Positions 1 to 8,813 of a DNA stretch of 64,000 bases are shown here, one piece after another. Made by a program: the position numbers and the translations under genes. Below the pieces are notes generated by a model. It saw only the letters and a list, made by a program, of their open reading frames with translations, was not told where the DNA came from and searched no databases. Location: NCBI GenBank assembly GCA_964507235.1, contig CAZDPE010000001.1:1-64000 (forward strand), read 5' to 3'. Position 1 is the stretch's first letter. Every line of letters begins with the position of its first letter. The DNA comes from Suilimivivens sp964507235 (lineage in GTDB: Bacteria; Bacillota; Clostridia; Lachnospirales; Lachnospiraceae).

Positions 1-195
1 AAGGTTCACGCTTCCTGTCCTTCCGGAAGCCGTTCCGTCTTTCCCGGACGCAACTATGATATAATATCATGGCTGCCTTCCTCTGTCAAGACTTTTTCAA
101 AACTTTTTGGATTATTTTTACATATATCTTTTTATCTGTCCGCCGTTCTTTCGCGGTGGATTTTTATTATAGCATTAACATAATTTTCTTGTCAA
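1..195 (-). promoter_or_regulatory. Tandem strong promoters of rRNA-operon type, reading left
   Basis: Two near-consensus sigma-A promoters lie in tandem on the minus strand. The upstream one has TTGACA at 190-195 and TATAAT at 166-171 with an 18-nt spacer. The downstream one has TTGACA at 84-89 and TATTAT at 61-66 with a 17-nt spacer. The transcript would leave the window through a GC-rich leader (60-1) ending in GAACCTT, a string often seen just before 16S rRNA in Firmicutes. Duplicate strong promoters with AT-rich upstream DNA are typical of rrn operons, so a 16S gene is expected just left of the window; that gene itself is not visible. Bases 196-390 hold no gene that I can see. Confidence 0.7.
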
Positions 196-390
196 TGCAA
201 TAATTGCTAAATTTTTATCTTTTTATATCAGTTCACTTATGCAGAAGCAAAGGCGGTTTATACCTACATTTGGGGATGGAAATGTACATTCCTTCAACTT
301 ATAAATGGTATGGCTGAACTGTTACATCTTTTTCTTTTAAGCAATAAAAAGATTTTCTTTCCGGGATTACAACACGTATAATAATAAAAC

Positions 391-780
391 TTATACCAGA
401 TTAGATAATCCCCAGTTTTTGATAATATATACAAGAAATCCAACAAGTATCCCCGCTTCTGCAAATCCCACTACAGCTCCCATAATTTTATCCAGACCTT
501 TTATTATAGGAAGTTTTGAAATCAATTTCAGCGAAACAAAAAGAGTATTAACAAGACGATATACCAGACACACCACAAAAAGAACAGCAATCATTTGCAC
601 AAGCTTGCCTATTTCCCTGTCTAAATAACTGCCGATAGCCGCGATAATAAGAAGCATGCAGAACCCGGCTGCTGCCATTGCAATCAGGGAAATGATTTCC
701 CGAACCATGCCTTTTTTAAAACCGGCTGCTATTCTCCAAATAAATATTAACGCTATAACTATCAACGCTGCATAATACAT
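391..780 (-). CDS. CvpA family membrane protein
   Basis: A 129-residue protein that is almost entirely hydrophobic, with about four membrane segments (roughly residues 3-17, 28-50, 60-85 and 103-122). The start has the GFKKGMVREI motif typical of CvpA/colicin V production family proteins. A good ribosome binding site (GGGAGA) lies 8-10 nt before the ATG. The family is widespread and linked to envelope stress and, in E. coli, colicin V secretion, but its biochemical role is not settled. It is the last gene of a minus-strand group with the DUF5711-type gene, which starts 22 nt upstream. No terminator is obvious downstream before the strong leftward promoters. Confidence 0.8.
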   Translation of the reverse strand: MYYAALIVIALIFIWRIAAGFKKGMVREIISLIAMAAAGFCMLLIIAAIGSYLDREIGKLVQMIAVLFVVCLVYRLVNTLFVSLKLISKLPIIKGLDKIMGAVVGFAEAGILVGFLVYIIKNWGLSNLV

Positions 781-802
781 GTATCTTTATCTCCCGGTAA
801 AA

Positions 803-2014
803 CTATTTTAATTCAATAGTATCAATAGAATTGCTTGTTACTGAAACAAATTTATATATTGAAGAAGTAGGCACTATAAGGGATACCGGTTTTTCAAATT
901 CTCCCACAAATTTGTCCACTCCTTTTATATTACAAATCTGGCAATCCATATCATTATATATAATAATCTGATCCCTGTTAAAAACAATATCCGTATACTC
1001 AATATCAAAAAACAAAGAATGTATTTTATTTCCTGACGCATTATAAACATCCAGGCGATACGCAGTTTCTCCTGTCTGATTAATAAAAACCAGGCCTATA
1101 TAATTTTCATTATAATATACTCCCTGTACTTCCTCCTCCAAAAGAGTGGTTGCAATATTACTTGGCTTTTCACTTCCCTCGAAAAATATAATTCTATCAT
1201 CCGATACTGCGAAAGCCGCATTATTGCTCATAAACTGTACATACGGTACAATAGTATTTAAATAGTCATAACCACTGACGTAATTATCACTCTGGTTTTT
1301 TCCCACCTCACCAAAGTTGAAAAAAGCCACTGTAGATTTCATATCTCCACTATCCACATATAAATATGAAATTGCCAAAAGCTTTCCATTGGGCGATAAG
1401 GAAATGCTGACAGGGTATCCGCTCTTATCCATGGTTGCTTTAATGTCCACAATGGAGGTTTCCGTATTTTCATTTCCATTATACAAAAAAATCCTTGTAA
1501 CATCAGCATCGTCCAACACAGCCGCAACAACGCCGCTTTCAGCTGCACATATTTTCCTAATCGGAAGATTCGTCTTTATTGTACCAAGCTGACTGGTATC
1601 ATTCACCACATAAATTGTCCGTCCATTATAATCTCCAAGCGCTGCCACATTATTACATACCGAAACCATTGGATTCTGCATTTCAAAGGTCTGATTCCAA
1701 AGAGCATTTCCTTTGGCATCCAGACAACTTGCGCCGTCTTTACTATATAAAAGCACATTGCTTCCCAGTTTTTCCACACTGGCTCCCTGAACAATAGTAA
1801 CAGGCGTCGAGCTTGCAACCACACTTTCTGTAAATACTTTATTTTTCCACTGTGACATTAAAAAGGCTGCTATTGCCGCTATTAGAACAATCCCAAGCGC
1901 TGCACGATAAAAAATTGTAAGCTTATGACTTCTTATCTTCTCTTTATAATTAACGCTTTGTGTGGTTCCAAGCCTTTTTTCTCTCTCTTTCAGATAATCC
2001 CGCACATTAGACAT
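803..2014 (-). CDS. DUF5711-type membrane-anchored beta-propeller-like protein
   Basis: The reading frame can extend to 2041 with a GTG, but the ATG at 2014 has the better ribosome binding site (GGAG, 8 nt away) and begins MSNVRDYLKERE. A charged cytoplasmic head of about 35 residues is followed by one membrane helix (about residues 36-56) and a large outer domain of about 350 residues. The outer domain is rich in short beta-strand repeats with SKDGA, SPNGKLLAIS and DDRIIFF-like blades, resembling a WD40/YVTN-type propeller. I match it to the DUF5711 family common in Lachnospiraceae from memory. Function is unknown; the position next to cvpA suggests an envelope role. Confidence 0.6.
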   Translation of the reverse strand: MSNVRDYLKEREKRLGTTQSVNYKEKIRSHKLTIFYRAALGIVLIAAIAAFLMSQWKNKVFTESVVASSTPVTIVQGASVEKLGSNVLLYSKDGASCLDAKGNALWNQTFEMQNPMVSVCNNVAALGDYNGRTIYVVNDTSQLGTIKTNLPIRKICAAESGVVAAVLDDADVTRIFLYNGNENTETSIVDIKATMDKSGYPVSISLSPNGKLLAISYLYVDSGDMKSTVAFFNFGEVGKNQSDNYVSGYDYLNTIVPYVQFMSNNAAFAVSDDRIIFFEGSEKPSNIATTLLEEEVQGVYYNENYIGLVFINQTGETAYRLDVYNASGNKIHSLFFDIEYTDIVFNRDQIIIYNDMDCQICNIKGVDKFVGEFEKPVSLIVPTSSIYKFVSVTSNSIDTIELK

Positions 2015-2053
2015 TGATTCATCTCCATATCCTTGGTACACATAACCCTTTAA

Positions 2054-2635
2054 CTATTCTATTTCCTGCAACGCATTTACCGTCATCATGACAAAATCAT
2101 ACATTCCATTGTAATTACTGATAATCGCCACCGATACAGCAGCAATAATTGCTGCAAATGCCAACAGCATTTTTTGGAGCAGATTCCTGCAAAAATCTGC
2201 GTTTACATTCTTTTTTATCAGTACTTTTTCCTTATCAACCGCTTTATTTTTCCTTTCGTAACAGGAAAGCATATAGTTTTGCATGGGCACATTGGCTTCA
2301 TAAAAAATATAACACCCATTTTCAGCCCCGGTTATTTCCTGCTTATCGTATATATTAACATAGCCTATCAGATGATATCCATCAAAAAATACTTTTCTGA
2401 TTGTTTCCTGGTCTTTTCCATTTTCCAGTTCCTCCATAATGCAGGAAGCTCCATATATCAGATAAAAATTTTTGTTATCCTTGCTGAAAGCATGTCCATA
2501 TAAGGCTACTCTCACCGGGAACCCACATTTTTTCTGCTTTATTTCATTCAGGTAGGTATAAACATAGTCTTCAATGTATACTCTGTTCTCGCCCTCAATC
2601 CTGCCCATTTGTTTAACAATTGCCGGTAAATTCAT
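2054..2635 (-). CDS. Unknown protein with C-terminal membrane anchor
   Basis: A 193-residue protein with a soluble N-terminal part of about 150 residues and one hydrophobic segment near residues 155-173, followed by a short outer tail. The soluble part alternates strands and helices (VYIEDYVYTYL, RVALYGHAFSKDNKNFYLIYGA). That layout loosely recalls an MPN/JAB fold, but the zinc-binding HxH and SxxxD residues of active JAMM proteases are not seen, so this is only a guess. It sits 12 nt upstream of the DUF5711-type gene and is probably co-transcribed with it and cvpA. I do not recognise a named family. Confidence 0.5.
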   Translation of the reverse strand: MNLPAIVKQMGRIEGENRVYIEDYVYTYLNEIKQKKCGFPVRVALYGHAFSKDNKNFYLIYGASCIMEELENGKDQETIRKVFFDGYHLIGYVNIYDKQEITGAENGCYIFYEANVPMQNYMLSCYERKNKAVDKEKVLIKKNVNADFCRNLLQKMLLAFAAIIAAVSVAIISNYNGMYDFVMMTVNALQEIE

Positions 2636-2767
2636 TTCTTTTCCGCAAATTACACGTTCTCCTTGTTATTTCTTATAATTATAACAGCAGAGAAGCTGTT
2701 TTCATGTCAAATCCTGCATATTAAAACCCTGAGGCATCTACAAATTTTACGAATTTTCCGTTGTTAT

Positions 2768-2804
2768 GAATAAAAGATATGAGTTTTCCCCATATCTTTT
2801 ATTC
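2768..2804 (-). terminator. AT-rich hairpin after galM
   Basis: A perfect 14-bp inverted repeat (2768-2781 with 2791-2804, 9-nt loop) starts 6 nt beyond the galM stop codon. The stem is A/T-rich and its 3' arm on the minus strand reads CATATCTTTTATTC, so it can act as a weak intrinsic terminator or mRNA 3' end stabiliser. It separates galM from the downstream unknown gene. Confidence 0.5.
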
Positions 2805-2809
2805 TGCTT

Positions 2810-3850
2810 TTATATAAACTTATAAATTGTTACCGTATCATACTTCCTGTCCGGTCCGAACACTGCACTTGGAAATTCAGGCCTGTTAGCTGTATCGGGA
2901 TAATACTGCGTTTCCAGGCATAATCCGCACCTTGGACCATAAACAGCATCCTCTTTTCCTACCGTTTCCGCAATACAATTCCCGGCATAAAACTGAACGC
3001 CCGGTAAATCTGTATAAGCCTTCATTATTCTGCCGGAGGTTTCTTCTGTTACGGTTGCAAACTCCCGCAATGTACCGGCCGCCCCGTCAATCACCCAGTT
3101 ATGGTCATAGCCTTGTACCAGCTTTAATTGATTATTATCTGCATCAATTTCTTTGCCCACCTGCTTTTCAGTTAAAAAATCAAAGGGCGTTCCTTTAACG
3201 GATGCAATTTCTCCGGTGGGAATGGCCCCTGCCACAACCGGAGTATAAGCTGATGCCATAAGCTGCAGCTTATGATTATGTATCTTGCCCGAATTATGTC
3301 CTGCAAGATTAAAATAGGTATGATTCGTCATATTCAGAATCGTATTCTTATCGCTTTCCCCCTGATAATGCAGTTTTAACTCATTATCCTCCGTTACCGT
3401 ATAGGTAACACTGATTTTTTTGTTTCCCGGAAAGCCCATGGAACCGTCTTCATCTTCCAGAGAAAATGTGACGCTATCCGTTCCTTCAGCAACGTTCCAC
3501 ACTCTTTTGTGATATCCCAACGCCATATGACTGTGAAGGTTATTTTCACCATCATTTACATCCAGATTGTATCTTTGTCCATCCAATATAAAGGAGGCTC
3601 CTCCGATTCGGTTAGCGTTGGGTCCCACCGTAGCTCCAAAAAAACTTCCGTTTTCAAAATATGGTTCCAATGTATCATACCCAAGAACCACATCTGCCGC
3701 TTCGCCATTTTTATCAGGCACGAATAGATTTACCAGTATCGCACCGTAATTAATAACTCCGGCTTTTAATCCTTTACTATTAGAAATATAATATCTGTAT
3801 ATCTGTTTACCGCATTTAGTTGTTCCAAACAATTCCTTTGTTACCGGCAT
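2810..3850 (-). CDS. galM: Aldose 1-epimerase (mutarotase)
   Basis: Interconverts the alpha and beta anomers of hexoses such as galactose and glucose in the cytoplasm. Family signatures are visible along the 346-residue protein: NRIGGASF and LHSHMALGYHKRVW in the N-terminal half, NHTYFNLAGH carrying the catalytic acid histidine, YDHNWV, and a C-terminal LETQYYPD block in which the glutamate is the catalytic base. The open frame begins with a TTG at 3871, but the ATG at 3850 has a proper ribosome binding site (GAAGGG) and the usual start of the family (MPVTKELFG). It follows recR with a 34-nt gap and may share its transcript. Confidence 0.93.
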   Translation of the reverse strand: MPVTKELFGTTKCGKQIYRYYISNSKGLKAGVINYGAILVNLFVPDKNGEAADVVLGYDTLEPYFENGSFFGATVGPNANRIGGASFILDGQRYNLDVNDGENNLHSHMALGYHKRVWNVAEGTDSVTFSLEDEDGSMGFPGNKKISVTYTVTEDNELKLHYQGESDKNTILNMTNHTYFNLAGHNSGKIHNHKLQLMASAYTPVVAGAIPTGEIASVKGTPFDFLTEKQVGKEIDADNNQLKLVQGYDHNWVIDGAAGTLREFATVTEETSGRIMKAYTDLPGVQFYAGNCIAETVGKEDAVYGPRCGLCLETQYYPDTANRPEFPSAVFGPDRKYDTVTIYKFI

Positions 3851-3884
3851 TTTAATCCCTTCTTCTCTCAAAATTTATATTTGA

Positions 3885-4481
3885 TTATAATTCTGTTCTT
3901 CCTTCCAACGCACGAAGCAGTGTAACTTCATCTATATATTCCAGATCGCCACCTACCGGCACGCCGCTGGCAATTCTTGTTACCTTAATTCCGGTAGGTT
4001 TAATCAGCTTACCAATATACATGGCAGTTGTTTCACCCTCCAGACTGGAATTAGTGGCTATAATCACTTCCGATACATTTCCTTCCAGCCTCTTAATCAG
4101 TTCCTTCAGCTTTATATCCCCGGGTCCTATTCCCAACATGGGAGATATTGCCCCGTGCAATACATGATACACTCCCTCATACTTTCCTGTCTTCTCATAT
4201 GCAGCCAAATCCCTGGAGTTTTCCACCACCATGATAGTGGTATGGTCGCGTTTCTGATTGGCACATACCGGGCATACCTCTTTATCGGTAAGCGTATAGC
4301 ATTCACTGCAGTAACGGACATTTTCCTTGGCATCCAGAATTGTTTTAGCAAGCCGCTTTACTTTATCCTGAGGCATATTTATCAGATGAAAAGCCAGACG
4401 CTGAGCTGACTTGATCCCGATTCCCGGAAGCCCTGCCAGTTCATCTATTAATTTGTTAATATGTCCGCTATACAAATCCAT
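3885..4481 (-). CDS. recR: Recombination mediator protein RecR
   Basis: Works with RecF and RecO to load RecA onto gapped DNA. The 198-residue protein has every expected part in order: a helix-hairpin-helix at the start (LAGLPGIGIKSAQRLAFHL), a four-cysteine zinc finger (CSECYTLTDKEVCPVC, about residues 58-73), and a Toprim domain (VVENSRDLAAYEKT, then ATNSSLEGETTAMYI). Its ATG overlaps the stop of ybaB by one base (TAATG), which implies translational coupling. The dnaX-ybaB-recR order is conserved across Firmicutes. Confidence 0.97.
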   Translation of the reverse strand: MDLYSGHINKLIDELAGLPGIGIKSAQRLAFHLINMPQDKVKRLAKTILDAKENVRYCSECYTLTDKEVCPVCANQKRDHTTIMVVENSRDLAAYEKTGKYEGVYHVLHGAISPMLGIGPGDIKLKELIKRLEGNVSEVIIATNSSLEGETTAMYIGKLIKPTGIKVTRIASGVPVGGDLEYIDEVTLLRALEGRTEL

Positions 4482-4834
4482 TAGAAGGGAAATCCTCCTC
4501 CCAGTGAAAGGCCTCCCGTCATTTTGTTCATAGCTTCAGCATTCGCCTCTTCTGCCATACGCAGCGCTTCATTAGCCGCTGCCATCACAAGGTCTTCCAG
4601 CATTTCAATATCATCAGGATCTACTACTTCTTCCGACAGTTTTACTTTCGTTACTTCCTTTTTACCGGTAACAGTTACCTCTACGGCTCCGCCGCCTGCT
4701 TTAGCAGTAAATTCCTTTGTTTCCAGTTCTTTTTGATTCTCTTCCATCTGACGCTGCATTCTCTGTGCCTGCTTCATCAGGTTGTTCATGTTGCCGGGCA
4801 TACCGCCGCCCGGAAATCCGCCACGCTTTGCCAT
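4481..4834 (-). CDS. YbaB/EbfC nucleoid-associated protein
   Basis: A small DNA-binding protein of 117 residues that forms dimers on the nucleoid. The start is glycine-rich (MAKRGGFPGGGMPG), followed by a methionine- and glutamine-rich helix (NLMKQAQRMQRQMEE) and the EVTVTGKKEVTKVKLSEEVVDPDDIEMLEDLV core typical of the family. It lies between dnaX (83 nt upstream) and recR (1-base overlap downstream), the standard context, which suggests a link with replication or repair. Confidence 0.95.
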   Translation of the reverse strand: MAKRGGFPGGGMPGNMNNLMKQAQRMQRQMEENQKELETKEFTAKAGGGAVEVTVTGKKEVTKVKLSEEVVDPDDIEMLEDLVMAAANEALRMAEEANAEAMNKMTGGLSLGGGFPF

Positions 4835-4916
4835 TTTTTTGTTCCTTCCTGCTCTATATAATATTTTTTTATTTTACTCTTAATCAGATACTGATTTCAA
4901 GCAAATAATTTCCCTT

Positions 4917-6542
4917 TTAAAATTCATCTTCCGGAAGTTCATCATCTTCATCCTCAATTTCTTCAATTTCCATATTGATGCTCTCCGAAACAAGCCTTGT
5001 CAGATCCGGAAAAGTATCCTGAGGATTCCTGCCACTGTCTGAATTTTGAATTGCTATCTCAATTTCCTTTCCTGCATATTCTGAGAGAATTTTCTGAAGT
5101 TCTTCTCTGTGTCCGTCCTGCCTGAAATAATCGGAAGGCAGCCCATCCTGAACTACAATCAAAAGCTTACCATCTCCCGAAAGACTTGGATACGCACTTT
5201 TTAAATAGGTTTTCATGGGATTAGGAGCCTCGGCCACCGCTGCAGACCACTTTGACACTACCTGCCTGACGTCTTCAGGTATGGCCCTGGGAAGCGGCTC
5301 TTTTTGTATTTGTGCACCTGCTCCCATACTGCTGCCTATCATTCCCTCCTGCATCTGCTGCACTAATTCCGGATCCAGTACAGGTACTCCCTGCTCCAGC
5401 CTTTGTTCTAATTTTCTGATTCTGTCAGCTAAAGATTCGGTATCCGTTTCCATTTCCGGCTTACACAGTTTAATTAATGCCATTTCAATCAAAATCCGCT
5501 TTTGGCCAGCATATCTGATTTGTCCCGAAAGTTCGGAAAGCACGCGGATATATCTCATAATAACATCATTTTCCGCCATTTCTGCTTCTTCTTTAAGCCT
5601 TACAAGGTTTTCTGTAGAAACATCTATGACATCTTCTATTCCATCCGCTGTTTTTACAAGCAGCAGATTTCTCAAATACCAGGTAAAATCCGAAACGAAT
5701 TGAGTGAGTTCTCTGCCTTGAATCACCATCTCTTCTAAAATTCTGACGGCTCCGGATACATTTCCCTGCATTACTACCCTGAGCAGTCTGCTGAACACTT
5801 CTGTATCTACGGCTCCCAGCACATCTAAAACCTTATCATAAGTTAGCTCCTGACCAAAATGAAATGCAATACACTGGTCTAAAAGACTCAGTGCATCTCT
5901 CATGGAACCATCTGCTGTTTTGGCTATATAACGGATTGCCTTATCTTCTATCATAACCTGCTCTATTTGAGTAAGTTCTCTGATTCTTGCTGATATCGTA
6001 TCTATGGTAATTCTTTTAAAATCATATCTCTGGCATCTGGACAAAATAGTAATAGGTATTTTGTGCACCTCTGTTGTCGCCAAAATAAAAATCACATATG
6101 AGGGCGGTTCCTCAAGAGTCTTCAGCAGTGCATTAAAAGCCCCTATTGAAAGCATATGAACTTCATCTATAATATAAACTTTATACTTTCCTTCCGCCGG
6201 AGAGTAGGCAACCTCATCTACAATTTCCCTGATATTATCCACGCCGTTGTTGGAAGCAGCATCAATTTCAATCACATTCATGCTGGCTCCTGCAGAGATA
6301 GCCCTGCAGACGGCACATTCCCCACAGGGGCTGCCGTCTGCAGGATGCTCACAGTTCACTGCTTTTGCAAATATTTTCGCAATAGTTGTTTTACCTGTAC
6401 CTCTTGTTCCGCAAAAAAGATATGCATGGCCGATACGTTCCGCCTTAATCTGATTCTTTAATGTGGTAACAATATGATCCTGTCCTTTTACATCCTCAAA
6501 GCCGGCCGGTCGAAATTTTCTGTAAAGGGCTGTATATGACAT
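4917..6542 (-). CDS. dnaX: DNA polymerase III subunit gamma/tau
   Basis: The clamp-loader ATPase of the replisome. I place the start at the ATG at 6542 (MSYTALYRKFRP), which matches the family; the frame runs open to 6593 but that part is not conserved. The 541-residue protein carries Walker A (GTRGTGKTT), a zinc module with four cysteines (CEHPADGSPCGECAVC), Walker B (IIDEVHML), the sensor-1 region and the arginine finger SRCQRYDF. The C-terminal third is a tau-like part ending in a very acidic tail (IEEIEDEDDELPEDEF). It begins 65 nt downstream of pfkA and heads dnaX-ybaB-recR. Confidence 0.96.
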   Translation of the reverse strand: MSYTALYRKFRPAGFEDVKGQDHIVTTLKNQIKAERIGHAYLFCGTRGTGKTTIAKIFAKAVNCEHPADGSPCGECAVCRAISAGASMNVIEIDAASNNGVDNIREIVDEVAYSPAEGKYKVYIIDEVHMLSIGAFNALLKTLEEPPSYVIFILATTEVHKIPITILSRCQRYDFKRITIDTISARIRELTQIEQVMIEDKAIRYIAKTADGSMRDALSLLDQCIAFHFGQELTYDKVLDVLGAVDTEVFSRLLRVVMQGNVSGAVRILEEMVIQGRELTQFVSDFTWYLRNLLLVKTADGIEDVIDVSTENLVRLKEEAEMAENDVIMRYIRVLSELSGQIRYAGQKRILIEMALIKLCKPEMETDTESLADRIRKLEQRLEQGVPVLDPELVQQMQEGMIGSSMGAGAQIQKEPLPRAIPEDVRQVVSKWSAAVAEAPNPMKTYLKSAYPSLSGDGKLLIVVQDGLPSDYFRQDGHREELQKILSEYAGKEIEIAIQNSDSGRNPQDTFPDLTRLVSESINMEIEEIEDEDDELPEDEF

Positions 6543-6607
6543 ATTTCTTCTATCCTTCCATGGTATGGCTTCCCGTAGCACGGCCTGTACCAAAATTCAC
6601 TTGAAAC

Positions 6608-7681
6608 TTAATCCCCAAAGCTGATACCAAGAAGCTTTGCCTCCTTGACAATATCGGAATCAGGTGAAACCATTTTCAGCTTACCTGCCACTTCCTCAAG
6701 GGGAACCTTCACGATTTCCCTGTTCTTATATCCTACCATAAAGCCATACTCACCTTTTAAAATCAGTTCTCCGGCCTCTGCTCCCAGGCGGCTTGCAAAT
6801 ACTCTGTCATAAGGACAGGGACTTCCGCCTCTTTGAGTATGTCCGGGTACTGTAACACGAACCTCTCCGCCCGTCATCTTCTGAATTTTATCAGCAAGTT
6901 CGTAGGATACGGAAGGATACTTATAATTTTTCATTTTTTCTTTATATTCTTTTTTGGACAGCTTGGCATCTTCCTTGGAAATAGCGCCTTCTGCTACTGC
7001 AAGGATAGTAAATCTGCTGCCGTTTTTGTTTCTCTTTTCAATGGCTTCCACTACTTTATTAATATCATAGGGAATTTCAGGAATCAGAATAATATCAGCA
7101 CCTCCTGCCATACCTGCATTTAAAGTAAGGTATCCTACTTTATGTCCCATAACCTCAACAATAAAGGTTCTTCCATGTGAAGAAGCCGTGGTATGAATGC
7201 AGTCAATGGCATCCGTTGCAATATTAACAGCGCTTTGGAAACCAAAGGTCATATCAGTTCCCCAAAGATCATTATCAATGGTCTTGGGCAGTGTGATAAC
7301 GTTTAATCCTTCTTCCCTTAAAAGATTTGCCGTTTTATGTGTACCGTTGCCGCCTAAAATCACAAGGCAGTCAAGACGAAGCTTATAATAATTCTGCTTC
7401 ATGGCATCCACTTTATCAAGTCCGTTTTCATCAGGGTCTTTGATTGTTTTAAAAGGAGTTCTGGAGCTTCCGAGAATAGTTCCTCCTTTGGTCAGAATAC
7501 CGGAAAAGTCACGTCCCTCCAGCATACGGAAATTTCCATAAATCAAGCCCTTATAACCGTCTATGAAACCATAAATTTCAACATCCTCTTTACTGTTTAC
7601 CAGGCATTTTACTACGCCTCTCATAGCTGCGTTTAAAGCCTGACAATCTCCGCCGCTTGTTAACAAACCAATTCTTTTCAT
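6608..7681 (-). CDS. pfkA: 6-phosphofructokinase
   Basis: Phosphorylates fructose 6-phosphate in glycolysis. The 357-residue protein shows the LTSGGDCQALNAAMRG nucleotide loop, the TIDNDL catalytic loop with the base aspartate, VEVMGHKVGYL, and GHTQRGGSP for substrate binding. Two positions differ from E. coli PfkA: GGDG is GGNG (Asp103 to Asn), and PGTIDND is PKTIDND (Gly124 to Lys). Glycine at 104 with lysine at 124 is known in some ATP-dependent actinobacterial enzymes, whereas Asp104 with Lys124 marks pyrophosphate-dependent ones, so ATP use is likely but not certain. An insertion near residues 240-260 also lengthens it. It has its own promoter. Confidence 0.9.
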   Translation of the reverse strand: MKRIGLLTSGGDCQALNAAMRGVVKCLVNSKEDVEIYGFIDGYKGLIYGNFRMLEGRDFSGILTKGGTILGSSRTPFKTIKDPDENGLDKVDAMKQNYYKLRLDCLVILGGNGTHKTANLLREEGLNVITLPKTIDNDLWGTDMTFGFQSAVNIATDAIDCIHTTASSHGRTFIVEVMGHKVGYLTLNAGMAGGADIILIPEIPYDINKVVEAIEKRNKNGSRFTILAVAEGAISKEDAKLSKKEYKEKMKNYKYPSVSYELADKIQKMTGGEVRVTVPGHTQRGGSPCPYDRVFASRLGAEAGELILKGEYGFMVGYKNREIVKVPLEEVAGKLKMVSPDSDIVKEAKLLGISFGD

Positions 7682-7737
7682 ACCAATACCTTCCTTTCTT
7701 CTTACCCAAATGTAAATGGACTTATTAATCCTTATTT

Positions 7738-7766
7738 ATTATACATAATTTAAGCCATATCTACAA
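7738..7766 (-). promoter_or_regulatory. Promoter of pfkA
   Basis: On the minus strand TTGTAG (7761-7766) and a perfect TATAAT (7738-7743) are separated by 17 nt, ending about 57 nt before the pfkA ATG. This would drive pfkA and possibly dnaX-ybaB-recR-galM. Confidence 0.65.
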
Positions 7767-7824
7767 CTATTTTAACAATCGCTGCTGTCCGGGCATCAGA
7801 CTTACGCCCCAGCCGCCTTAGCTC

Positions 7825-8286
7825 CTACCGGCTGTCCGGATTTTCCCGGATTTCGTCCGCCGCATTCTCTATGTCACTTCTGATACTGTCAAGATAATTC
7901 TCTCTTGGCACCTTTCCAAACACTGTCGGAATATCCTCTCCGCAAAGAACCCTTCCCACAGCAAGAATTACTGTAAAATGAGCCGCCAAATCCTTATCCG
8001 TTCCATACATTTCCTGACAGTATTTTTTCAGATTATTCCTGCAGCTTTCCTTATGCATATTTGAAAAATGCAGTTCAAAAGGCGTAGGATAAACAAAAGG
8101 ATTACAGTATTTATCAAGTACAACGCTCATTTCCAGCCCCTTAGGCGGCGCTGTTTCCTGTAAATCAAGCAATACCTGTATCAACTCTTCTTTTTCTTCT
8201 AAGGTCAGTAAATCTCTTATTATCACTATAAAATCAATATCACCGGTTTCCCAGTGAAAACAGTCGAAAGCAATGGAACCATGCAC
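7825..8286 (-). pseudogene. Nucleotidyltransferase (AadA-like) part, frameshifted from its N-terminus and C-terminally short
   Basis: This frame encodes an AadA/aminoglycoside-adenylyltransferase-like fold: HGSIAFDCFHWETGDIDFIVII is the GS...DxD signature of the family. Just upstream the same frame reads KILGDKLVGIYV-HGS, the usual family lead-in, then hits a stop. The matching N-terminal residues (YEAVLNRITGEYQK) lie in the frame of the upstream open frame. Adding one A to the five-A run at 8316-8320 (minus strand) would join the two. The C-terminus ends at ENPDSR, where relatives continue for another 80-100 residues. Two lesions suggest a dead gene; a sequencing error at the A-run could explain the first only. 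Confidence 0.65.
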
Positions 8287-8813
8287 ATAAATTCCAACCA
8301 GCTTATCTCCAAGAATTTTTGATACTCCCCTGTTATCCTGTTTAAGACGGCCTCATAAGAACGGATAAATTCAAGCTCTTTTACTGCTTCCTTTTTCGTA
8401 GAAAAAAATGTAATTTCTTCATCAGGCACCATATTTTTCTGCCAGCAGGAAGCCAATTTCAAAAAATTTCTCATGCTGTCTGCAATGATAAAGCATTTCC
8501 GGTTATTATCAATATAGCAGACGGGCTCTGTTCCATCCAAATCCGTTATTCCGCCCACTGCCGCAAAAAATCCGCCCTTACTGTCAAATGCAAATACATC
8601 CACCTGAGGAACAGCATAAAAATCAATTTCAGGAATATTATCATCAAATATAAAATTAATATCATACTCCTCACTGAATTTCTGATATTCCTTATTTTTA
8701 TTCTTTATGCTCATGGAAGAAACCGTGGTTCCTGCCGGTATAACCTCCGCATCCTTCACAAAAATACTGACACAGTCTGTATTTTCTGTTTTGTCATAAT
8801 ACAGCTTTTTCAT
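8226..8813 (-). CDS. SUKH-like N-terminal domain of the broken nucleotidyltransferase gene
   Basis: The 195-residue frame starts with a strong ribosome binding site (GGGGAGGAAG). Residues 1 to about 150 look like a SUKH (SMI1/KNR4) domain: a VDVFAFDSKGGFFAAVGG strand pair, CYIDNN, then IIADSMRNFLKL, the usual IADSFEEFL ending. SUKH domains are often immunity proteins against toxins or scaffolds; that is family knowledge and the match is by eye. From about residue 155 (YEAVLNRITGEYQK) it enters the nucleotidyltransferase domain and then runs out of frame at the A-run, so its last 25 or so residues are not natural. Treat it together with the 7825-8286 entry as one gene of about 330 codons. Confidence 0.55.
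   Translation of the reverse strand: MKKLYYDKTENTDCVSIFVKDAEVIPAGTTVSSMSIKNKNKEYQKFSEEYDINFIFDDNIPEIDFYAVPQVDVFAFDSKGGFFAAVGGITDLDGTEPVCYIDNNRKCFIIADSMRNFLKLASCWQKNMVPDEEITFFSTKKEAVKELEFIRSYEAVLNRITGEYQKFLEISWLEFMCMVPLLSTVFTGKPVILIL

Noticed and set aside
310..325. 16-bp match ATGGCTGAACTGTTAC here and at 63023-63038, both shortly after gene ends
   Set aside because: Roughly one exact 16-bp repeat is expected by chance in a window of this size, so two copies are not enough evidence of an element.
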